DNA from: Candidatus Hydrogenedentota bacterium
GTDB taxonomy: Bacteria; Hydrogenedentota; Hydrogenedentia; Hydrogenedentales; JAGMZX01
DNA length: 43,394 nt
Reading direction: 5' to 3'
Assembly: GCA_018005585.1 (NCBI GenBank)
Contig: JAGMZX010000020.1
Location: forward strand, 1 to 43,394
The notes under the pieces were generated by a model, which did no database searches, was not told the DNA's origin, and saw only the letters and a list, made by a program, of their open reading frames with translations. Below, in pieces: positions 37,108 through 43,394 of this stretch (positions are counted from its first letter, which is position 1; every line of letters starts with the position of its first letter). A program made the position numbers and the translations under genes.

Positions 37108-37569
37108 ATGGCACATGCGCAGACAAAATACGTCTACCCCTATCCGAGGCCGATGGTGACCGTGGACTCGGTAGTTTTCACCGTGCGGGACGGGCGCCGC
37201 GAGGTGCTGCTCATCAAACGCAGGAATCCGCCGTTCGCGGGGACCTGGGCGCTGCCGGGCGGCTTCGTCGAGATGACGGAGACGCTCGCCGCGGCGGCAG
37301 CCCGCGAGTTGAAGGAGGAAACCGGGCTTTCAGGGGTTGCACTGCGCCAGTTCGGGGCTTTCGGCGACCCCGGACGCGACCCGCGCGGCCGCTCGATCGC
37401 AGTGGCATTCTGGGGCGAGGCGGACGCGCGGCAGGCGCAGCCGCAAGCGGGCGACGACGCCGCGGCGGCGCATTGGTTTCCCGTGGATGCGCTGCCGCCG
37501 CTGGCATTTGACCATGCGCACATAGTGGAGTACGCTCTTGCGTGCTGGAGCACGGAGCGAGCGTCATGA
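37108..37569 (+). CDS. Nudix hydrolase, probable ADP-ribose pyrophosphatase
   Basis: The 153-residue Nudix protein has the full Nudix box GGFVEMTETLAAAAARELKEE followed by TGL. The opening YPYPRPMVTVDSVVFT and the run FGDPGRDPRGRSIAVAF resemble small ADP-ribose pyrophosphatases such as the Methanocaldococcus MJ1149 type. ADP-ribose is a product of NAD breakdown, which fits the neighbouring NAD salvage genes. It lacks the winged-helix C-terminus of the NrtR regulators of NAD genes, so it is probably an enzyme rather than a repressor. The ATG at 37108 has GGAG eight bases upstream. The stop overlaps the pncA start (ATGA). Confidence 0.85.
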   Translation: MAHAQTKYVYPYPRPMVTVDSVVFTVRDGRREVLLIKRRNPPFAGTWALPGGFVEMTETLAAAAARELKEETGLSGVALRQFGAFGDPGRDPRGRSIAVAFWGEADARQAQPQAGDDAAAAHWFPVDALPPLAFDHAHIVEYALACWSTERAS

Positions 37570-38138
37570 CAGTGGAAGACACCGATGCGCTGATTGTCGT
37601 GGATGTTCAGAATGACTTCTGCCCGGGCGGCGCGCTACCCGTCACCGACGGTCATCTCGTGGCGCGCGCGATAAACCGGATCATGCCCAAGTTCCATCGG
37701 GTCGTATTGTCGCGCGACTGGCACCCGCGCGACCATTGCAGTTTCAGCGAGACGCCGGAATACCGGGACGGCAGCTGGCCGGAGCATTGCGTGGCGGATT
37801 CGCCGGGCGCCGAATTCATTGGCGACCTCATGCTGCCGATGGACGCGCTCATCGTAAGCAAGGGGATGGACCACGAGCGCGAGGCCTACAGCGCCTTCGA
37901 CGGCGAGCCGCCCCTGGCGGACCGGCTCCACGCGTGGGGCATCCACCGGGTCTTTATCGCGGGGCTGGCCACGGATTATTGCGTGAGAGCGACGGCGCTC
38001 GACGCCATCCGCTTCGGGTTTCAGGCATGCCTGCTCCAAGACGGATGCCGCGGCGTCGCGCGCGAGACGGCGGAGGCCGCGCTCGAAGAACTCCGCGCGG
38101 CGGGCGTCCGGATGACGCATTCCGGAGACTTCGAATGA
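37566..38138 (+). CDS. pncA: Nicotinamidase
   Basis: PncA deamidates nicotinamide to nicotinate, the first step of the deamidating NAD salvage route. The 190-residue isochorismatase-fold protein shows the catalytic set Asp13 (VVDVQNDFCPGG), Lys99 and Cys139 (GLATDYCV), with metal ligands Asp51, His53 and His57 (SRDWHPRDHCSF). The ATG overlaps the Nudix stop (ATGA) and its own stop overlaps the pncB start (ATGA), so the three genes are translationally coupled. Confidence 0.95.
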   Translation: MTVEDTDALIVVDVQNDFCPGGALPVTDGHLVARAINRIMPKFHRVVLSRDWHPRDHCSFSETPEYRDGSWPEHCVADSPGAEFIGDLMLPMDALIVSKGMDHEREAYSAFDGEPPLADRLHAWGIHRVFIAGLATDYCVRATALDAIRFGFQACLLQDGCRGVARETAEAALEELRAAGVRMTHSGDFE

Positions 38139-39604
38139 GCCGTCCCGCCGACCCCTGGTTCGCGCGCCAAGGTCTCGCCCTGCTGACGGATTTCTACGAA
38201 CTCACGATGATGGCGGGCTATTGGAAGGAAGGCCGCATCGAGCAGCAGGCGTGCTTCAACTACTTCTTCCGCAGTCTCCCCCCCCACGCCGGCTTTGGCG
38301 TCGCTGCGGGGCTCGGGCCGTTTCTCGAATACCTGGAAAACCTGCGGTTCACCGATGACGACATAGCCTATCTCGCGTCGCTGAATCTGTTCGAGGCGGA
38401 ATTCCTCGCATTCCTCCGCGGGTTCCGCCCGGCCTGCGAGGTCAGCGCCGTGCCGGAAGGCACGCTCGTGTTCCCCTTTGAGCCGGTCCTTCAAGTCGAC
38501 GGGACCATCTTTGAGACACAGCTGATCGAGACCGCGCTCCTGAATTTCATGAACTACCAGACCCTGATCGCGACCAAGGCGGCGCGCATCTGTCTCGCGG
38601 CGAACGGCGAGCCGGTCATCGAGTTCGGCCTGCGCCGCGCGCATGGCCCGGACGGCGGCGTGAGCGGTTCGCGCGCGGCGTATATCGGCGGGTGCACGGC
38701 GACGTCAAACGTGCTCGCCGGAAAGGTATACGGCATTCCAGTGACGGGCACGCATGCACATAGCTGGGTGATGAGTTATCCTAACGAACTGGACGCGTTC
38801 CGCGCGTTCACGCGGCTGTATCCGGACCGGTGCGTGCTGCTGGTCGATACCTACGACACGGTAAAGAGCGGCGTGCCCAACGCGATTCGGGCATTTCAGG
38901 AAATGCGTGATCGCGGCGTTCCGGTGCGGCCGGCGATCCGGCTCGATTCGGGCGACTTGTCGAAACTCAGCAAGATCGCGCACCGCATGATTCGGGAGGC
39001 GGGTTTCGAAAACCCGCTCATCGTCGCATCGAACGACCTGGAAGAAGACATCATTGCGGACCTGAAACGGCAGGGCGCGAAAATCAACGCCTGGGGTGTC
39101 GGCACGCACCTGATCACTTCGTTCGAATGCCCTTCGCTCAACGGCGTGTACAAGCTGGTCGCAGTGAGAGAAAACGGGAACTGGACGCCGCGCATGAAGA
39201 TATCGTCCAACCTGGACAAGGCGACGGACCCCGCGCGCAAGGAACTGGTGCGTTACTACAACGCGGCCGGCGCGCCCGTCGGCGACCTCATCTGCCGCGC
39301 GGGCGAGCCCCGGGCCGAGGACGGCATCATTGCCGGCCGGCATCGCATGCGCCCGCATCACGAAGCGCACCTGCCCGAGCCCGCGGCGCGCGCGGAGGCG
39401 CTGCTGCAGCCTGTCTTCAAGGGCGGGCGCCGCATCGGCGAGACGCCGGACATCCAGGCGACGCGCGCGAGGGCGCAGGAACAGATCGGCGCGCTGCCCG
39501 AGGAGTTCAAGCGCCTGCGCAACCCGGAGATCTACCACGTATTGCTTTCGCCCGAAATCGGGGCGATGAAGGACGCGATGCTGGACAATCCGGACCTGGC
39601 CTGA
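38135..39604 (+). CDS. pncB: Nicotinate phosphoribosyltransferase
   Basis: PncB converts nicotinate and PRPP to nicotinate mononucleotide, with ATP hydrolysis. The 489-residue protein has the family start LLTDFYELTMMAGYWKEG, the FGLRRAHGPDGG segment, GTHAHSWVMSYPNELDAF, LLVDTYDTVKSGVPNAI, IRLDSGDL and the phosphate-binding area near INAWGVGTHLITS. The ATG overlaps the pncA stop (ATGA, 38135-38138). The frame stays open well upstream inside pncA, but those residues are out of frame with pncA and unrelated to the family. Confidence 0.95.
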   Translation: MSRPADPWFARQGLALLTDFYELTMMAGYWKEGRIEQQACFNYFFRSLPPHAGFGVAAGLGPFLEYLENLRFTDDDIAYLASLNLFEAEFLAFLRGFRPACEVSAVPEGTLVFPFEPVLQVDGTIFETQLIETALLNFMNYQTLIATKAARICLAANGEPVIEFGLRRAHGPDGGVSGSRAAYIGGCTATSNVLAGKVYGIPVTGTHAHSWVMSYPNELDAFRAFTRLYPDRCVLLVDTYDTVKSGVPNAIRAFQEMRDRGVPVRPAIRLDSGDLSKLSKIAHRMIREAGFENPLIVASNDLEEDIIADLKRQGAKINAWGVGTHLITSFECPSLNGVYKLVAVRENGNWTPRMKISSNLDKATDPARKELVRYYNAAGAPVGDLICRAGEPRAEDGIIAGRHRMRPHHEAHLPEPAARAEALLQPVFKGGRRIGETPDIQATRARAQEQIGALPEEFKRLRNPEIYHVLLSPEIGAMKDAMLDNPDLA

Positions 39605-39681
39605 CGCCGGCCGGCGCACATAACGGCTATTTTCCTCCCTCGCACGTGCGGTATACTGACCAAAAGGAAGGGAGTTGCACC

Positions 39682-41613
39682 ATGCGGCTGGTGCGCATTG
39701 GAGTTGGCGCGGTTTCCGTGAAGGTGGGCGATTTCACGGGGAATCTGAGCCGGTTGCGCGAGTTGGTGGGAGCGGCGCGCGCGAAAGGCGTGCACCTCCT
39801 CGTCATGCCGGAGCTGTGCCTGTCCGGCTACAGCCTCGAAGACCGGATATTCTGGCCGGACATTACGCGGCACAGCTGGGCGGCCTTGATGGAGCTGGCG
39901 GAATCCTGCACGGGGATGACCCTGTTTTCGGGGTTGCCCGTGCGTTTCAACGCCATGCTCTACAACGCGGCGGCGCTGATCCACGATGGGCGCGTGCTGG
40001 GGCTCGTGCTGAAGAGACACCTGCCAACGTACAGCATCTTCTATGAGATGCGCCATTGGACACCCTGGTCGGGCGGCGTGACGCAGATCCACGGTGTGCC
40101 CGCGGGCGACCTCGTATTCAGGCTGCCGTTCGGCATCATCGGCGCGGAGATCTGCGAAGACCTGTGGTCGGCCCACTCGCCCGCCTGGGCGCGCGTGGCG
40201 GCCGGCGCGGAGATCATCTGCAATCCTAGCGCGTCGCCGTTCACGCCGCGCAAAAACGAGGAACGCCGCCGGCTCATTCTGGGCGCGGCGGCCAGCCTCA
40301 AGGCGGTATATGCCTACGCGAACGTGCTCGGCTGCGACAACAGCCGCCTCGTATTCGACGGCGGCGGCATGATCGCGACGCCAGAGGGCATCGTGGCCGA
40401 AGGCCCCACGCTCTCCTGGGAGCCATGGACACTCACGGACGGCGTGGTCGACCTGGACGATGTGGCGCGCGTTCGCGCCGAGCACACAACGTGGCGGATC
40501 GGCGCGGCGGACCGCAGCGATGCGGAAAAGACGCTGCTGGTGGACGCGAGCGAAGGCCCGTTTCGCCCCGCCCCGCTGGCGTCTTTTGTACAGCAGCTTC
40601 CCAGGAGTTTTTACTGGCAGGAATCGGAGGCGGGCGACGGCAGCGCCCGGGACCGCTATTTGGACGAACTGTTTGACGGGCTCGCGCTCGGGCTGCGCGA
40701 CTATTTCGAGAAGGTGGGCGCGTTCCGGCGCTTCCTCGTGGCTCTGTCGGGCGGACGCGACAGCGCGCTCTGCCTGCTGCTCGCGGTAAAGGCCGCAAAA
40801 GCGTTGAAGGGCGGCGCCGATGCCGAGCGCTTTGCGGAACACGTAAGCGCGGTCTATTTGCCCAACGAAGCCTACAGCAGCAACGCAACGCGGGACGCGG
40901 CCCGTTCGCTCGCGGAGGAACTGGGCGTGCCCTTCCAGGTCGTGAGTATTGGCGAGGAAGCGGGCATAGCGCTGGAGAAAGCGGCGGAACTGGCCGGCGG
41001 CGCGGACGCGGTCACGCCGCTGGCGCGCCAGAACCTGCAGGCGCGCGTGCGCGGGAACATGATGCTGAATTGGGCGAACAGCGCGGGCGGGCTGCTCCTG
41101 GTGACTTCGAACCTGAGCGAGGCGGGCGTTGGCTATACAACGACCGGCGGCGACAATGAAGGCGGCTATTCGCCGATCAATAACGTGCCGAAGACGCTTG
41201 TCGCGCGGCTGTGCGAATACATCGCGGAACGCGACCATATCCGCTCGCTGGAGAAGGTGCTTGCGATCCCGCCCAGCGCGGAACTCGCGCCAAACCAGAC
41301 CGATGAGAGCGACCTGATGCCTTACATCGTGCTGGACGACTTGCTGTACCTTTATGCGAAGCGGCGGCTCTCCCTGGCCGACTGCTGGCGCATCGTCTGC
41401 TTGCGCCATCCGGATTTCGAGCCCGAGCAATTACGGCGCTGGACCGCCGATTTCGGGCGCCGTTTCGCACTGAATCAGTGGAAACGCGACCAGCATCCGG
41501 TGAGCCTGAAAGTGCTGGACCTCGACCTGGACCCGAAGACCGGGTTCCGTTTCCCGGTGACACAAAGCATCGAGTACGAGCTCGACGAACTCAAGGAAGC
41601 GAAACGCGCCTGA
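39682..41613 (+). CDS. nadE: Glutamine-dependent NAD+ synthetase
   Basis: NadE amidates nicotinate adenine dinucleotide to NAD with ammonia from glutamine. The 643-residue protein joins an N-terminal nitrilase-type glutaminase domain (Glu44 in MPELCLSGY, Lys111 in LKRHLPTY, Cys158 in GAEICEDLW) to a C-terminal N-type ATP pyrophosphatase domain (LSGGRDSALCLL). It also has TSNLSEAGVGYTTTGGDNEGGYSPI and ELAPNQTDESDLMPY, typical of the synthetase. The ATG at 39682 has GGGAG seven bases upstream. The 77-base gap after pncB holds a TATACT (39652-39657) that could be a -10 box of an internal promoter, though the -35 is weak. The adenylyltransferase NadD is not in the window. Confidence 0.96.
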   Translation: MRLVRIGVGAVSVKVGDFTGNLSRLRELVGAARAKGVHLLVMPELCLSGYSLEDRIFWPDITRHSWAALMELAESCTGMTLFSGLPVRFNAMLYNAAALIHDGRVLGLVLKRHLPTYSIFYEMRHWTPWSGGVTQIHGVPAGDLVFRLPFGIIGAEICEDLWSAHSPAWARVAAGAEIICNPSASPFTPRKNEERRRLILGAAASLKAVYAYANVLGCDNSRLVFDGGGMIATPEGIVAEGPTLSWEPWTLTDGVVDLDDVARVRAEHTTWRIGAADRSDAEKTLLVDASEGPFRPAPLASFVQQLPRSFYWQESEAGDGSARDRYLDELFDGLALGLRDYFEKVGAFRRFLVALSGGRDSALCLLLAVKAAKALKGGADAERFAEHVSAVYLPNEAYSSNATRDAARSLAEELGVPFQVVSIGEEAGIALEKAAELAGGADAVTPLARQNLQARVRGNMMLNWANSAGGLLLVTSNLSEAGVGYTTTGGDNEGGYSPINNVPKTLVARLCEYIAERDHIRSLEKVLAIPPSAELAPNQTDESDLMPYIVLDDLLYLYAKRRLSLADCWRIVCLRHPDFEPEQLRRWTADFGRRFALNQWKRDQHPVSLKVLDLDLDPKTGFRFPVTQSIEYELDELKEAKRA

Positions 41614-41656
41614 TGTGGCGCGAACACGGCCCGGTGCCGCAGGAAATGGGCAAGTC

Positions 41657-43003
41657 ATGAGGATCGACGCGTCTATTACGTTATCCATGTTGCGCGCGCC
41701 GCTCGATGCGTTCTTCCGCCTGAGCGCCGACAAGACCAGAAATCTGCAGGAACGCTGGGATCCGGCGCAGGGCGCACCCGTGTTCACGCGCGAAGGCAAG
41801 TACACAACGCGCGGCTGGACCGAGTGGACGCAAGGGTTCCTCTACGGAGCACAACTGCTCCAGTTCGACGGAACCGGCGACGCCTCCTTCCTGCGCATGG
41901 GCCGTGAAAACACACTGCGACACATGGCGTCCCACGTCAGCCACACCGGCGTGCATGATCACGGGTTCAACAACATCTCGACGTACGGCAACCTGCGCCG
42001 GCTGGCCATCGAAGGCAAGACCCAAGAAGAGGCGGACGCGCGCGCCCTTTTCGACCTCGCCCTGAAGGTCTCCGGAGCCGTGCAGGCCGCGCGCTGGACG
42101 GCCATCGCGGACGGCACGGGCTTCATTCACTCGTTCAATGGCCCCCACTCGCTTTTCAGCGACACGGTCCGGTCGTGCCGCAGCCTGGTACTGGCGGATG
42201 CCCTCGGCCACTGCCTCATGGGCGAGGGTGACCGGAAGATTTCGCTGCGCGCGCGCGCCATCGAGCACATCCGCAACACGCTGCTGTACAACGTGTTCTA
42301 CGGCAAAGGGCGCGACGCCTACGACGAGCGCGGACGCGTCGCGCACGAGGGCCTGTTCAACATCAAGGACGGCGCTTATCGCTGCCCGAGCACGCAGCAG
42401 GGGTATTCCCCGTTTTCTACATGGACGCGCGGCCTCGCGTGGGTGCTTCTGGGCTGCGCGGAGCAGATCGAGTTCTTCGCGGAGGAATCCGAACCGGACG
42501 AGACTCTGCTGGACCTGTTGACCGAAGGCGCCTGCGCCACGGGGGATTTCTACATCGAGAACACAGCGCAAGACGGCATCCCCTTCTGGGACACGGGCGC
42601 GCCGGGTTTGGCGCACTTGGGCAATTATCGAGAGCGTGCATCGGAACCGGAAAACGACTATGAGCCGGTCGATAGCTCCGCCGCGGTGATTGCCGCACAA
42701 GGACTATTGCGGCTTGGACGTTATCTGGGCCCGGAACAGGGCGACCGCTACTGGCGCGCGGGATTAAACGTGGCGCACACGCTCTATGCGCCGCCATACG
42801 TGTCGGAAGACCCGCAACATCAGGGTCTGATCCTGCATTCGGTGTACCACCGCCCCAACGGGTGGGACCACGTACCCGAAGGCCGGCGCGTGCCGTGCGG
42901 CGAATCGTCGATGTGGGGGGATTACCATGCGATGGAATTGGCCGTCTACCTGAAACGGCTGATAGGCAATGAGCCGTACCTGTCGTTTTTCGGGCCGATA
43001 TAG
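41657..43003 (+). CDS. Glycoside hydrolase family 88-like protein
   Basis: The 448-residue protein resembles unsaturated glucuronyl hydrolases: an (alpha/alpha)6-type pattern with GVHDHGFNNISTYG (Asp101 in the HDxGF motif of the family), YSPFSTWTRGLAWVLLGCAE and VDSSAAVIAAQGLLRLGRYL. GH88 enzymes hydrate unsaturated uronic acids released by polysaccharide lyases. There is no signal peptide, so the substrate would be an imported oligosaccharide. The ATG at 41657 lies 43 bases after nadE; a longer in-frame start is poorly supported. The role in an NAD cluster is unclear, and it may simply be the next gene. Exact specificity is uncertain, and the related GH105 group is the alternative. Confidence 0.8.
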   Translation: MRIDASITLSMLRAPLDAFFRLSADKTRNLQERWDPAQGAPVFTREGKYTTRGWTEWTQGFLYGAQLLQFDGTGDASFLRMGRENTLRHMASHVSHTGVHDHGFNNISTYGNLRRLAIEGKTQEEADARALFDLALKVSGAVQAARWTAIADGTGFIHSFNGPHSLFSDTVRSCRSLVLADALGHCLMGEGDRKISLRARAIEHIRNTLLYNVFYGKGRDAYDERGRVAHEGLFNIKDGAYRCPSTQQGYSPFSTWTRGLAWVLLGCAEQIEFFAEESEPDETLLDLLTEGACATGDFYIENTAQDGIPFWDTGAPGLAHLGNYRERASEPENDYEPVDSSAAVIAAQGLLRLGRYLGPEQGDRYWRAGLNVAHTLYAPPYVSEDPQHQGLILHSVYHRPNGWDHVPEGRRVPCGESSMWGDYHAMELAVYLKRLIGNEPYLSFFGPI

Positions 43004-43024
43004 CACGTTAGGCGAGAAAACGCG

Positions 43025-43394
43025 GTGAATTCGCAGTTCCTGCAAGCGGGACGCGAGGTGACCTTGTGCCTGCCGGGCCGGCGCGTGCCGTCGCGCATTC
43101 TGGCAGTCGCGCAGGACACTGTCGGCGTGACAATGGACACGGAACCCTTCCCCGACGAGGGGATGGGCGTCAGCCTCGAATTCGCGACGCCCCAAGGCGC
43201 ATGCTCCTTCTACACGCGCGTCATTATCCGGCCCCGGGAACCGGGCGGCGCCTTGATTCTGATGCGGGCGCCGAACATCAGCGGCGCGGAACGGCGGCGC
43301 ACGTGGCGCATCCCCATGAGCGTGCCCGCGCCTGTGCGTCGTATCGCCGCGGGCAGGGCGGAGAGCATGCTGCTTGTCGATATCAGCACCGGCG
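43025..43394 (+). CDS. PilZ-domain protein, N-terminal part (runs off the window)
   Basis: A GTG at 43025, 21 bases after the GH88-like stop, opens a frame that stays open to the right edge (123 codons). The first ~95 residues look like the YcgR-type N-terminal beta domain (GREVTLCLPGRRVPSRILAV...). They are followed by ERRRTWRIPMSVPAPVR, the RxxxR c-di-GMP-binding motif, and LLVDISTG, the start of the [DN]xSxxG motif that completes a PilZ site. It is probably a c-di-GMP receptor. The C-terminal end is not seen. Confidence 0.8.
   Translation, partial: MNSQFLQAGREVTLCLPGRRVPSRILAVAQDTVGVTMDTEPFPDEGMGVSLEFATPQGACSFYTRVIIRPREPGGALILMRAPNISGAERRRTWRIPMSVPAPVRRIAAGRAESMLLVDISTG

Noticed and set aside
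36919-37116. 66-residue N-terminal extension of the Gfo/Idh/MocA protein
   Set aside because: The Rossmann fold begins just after the ATG at 36918, which has GAGGAA; the extension is shadow-like.
39532-41430. 632-codon open frame opposite nadE
   Set aside because: nadE shows all catalytic motifs of both domains, and the opposite frame shows none.

Overview
The window looks like a chromosomal segment of a high-GC, Gram-negative-type bacterium with a normal peptidoglycan pathway. MurE carries the DNPR motif of meso-diaminopimelate ligases, there are two lipobox lipoproteins, and GyrB has the long insert typical of many Gram-negative enzymes. A giant secreted protein ends in a Gly/Ala-rich membrane anchor followed by RRRK. 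That tail, together with the family mix (GH172, GH88-like, Gfo/Idh/MocA), makes me think of Candidatus Hydrogenedentota or a neighbouring planctomycete-like lineage. This placement is inference from style, not a database result.

Layout. 1-310: tail of an unknown plus-strand gene, then a large inverted repeat. 318-5394: gyrB-gyrA on the minus strand, with a candidate extended -10 promoter upstream of gyrB. 5817-7469: a minus-strand pair, a CaiB/BaiF-like protein and an HSD10-like short-chain dehydrogenase. 7769-10678: a large hybrid sensor kinase. 10968-11739: a zinc-ribbon membrane protein and a 35-residue membrane peptide. 11748-12650: an HSL-type esterase. 13023-14695: a secreted GH172/DUF2961 protein and a 48-residue membrane peptide.

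14776-27536 is a compact division and cell-wall (dcw) cluster on the minus strand. It reads mraZ, a STAS-domain gene, rsmH, ftsL-like, ftsI with PASTA, murE, murF, a 43-codon membrane ORF, mraY, murD, ftsW, murG. It starts from a good promoter (TTGACA, 17 bp, TACAAG) followed by TGGGN repeats at 10-bp spacing that fit a MraZ operator. Genes are tightly packed (ATGA, TGATG or short gaps). Unusual features are the STAS gene between mraZ and rsmH, the small ORF coupled to murF, and a MraY carrying about 130 extra residues in an extracytoplasmic loop. murC, murB, ftsQ, ftsA and ftsZ are not in the window.

27913-35871 (plus strand) is an envelope and surface region. It holds a membrane-anchored helical protein of unknown function, a 1769-residue multidomain surface protein (Ig-like, beta-helix, HYR-like, DUF5011-like, C-terminal sorting tail) with its own promoter, long leader and terminator, and two paralogous lipoproteins that each contain an EF-hand-like loop. 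35866-36918 is a Gfo/Idh/MocA oxidoreductase on the minus strand.

37108-41613 is an NAD salvage cluster: a Nudix hydrolase (probably ADP-ribose pyrophosphatase), pncA and pncB joined by ATGA overlaps, then glutamine-dependent nadE. Together they convert nicotinamide to nicotinate, to NaMN and, after an adenylyltransferase not seen here, NaAD to NAD. The window ends with a GH88-like hydrolase and the first 123 codons of a PilZ-domain protein. No rRNA, tRNA, CRISPR array, insertion sequence or phage gene was recognised.
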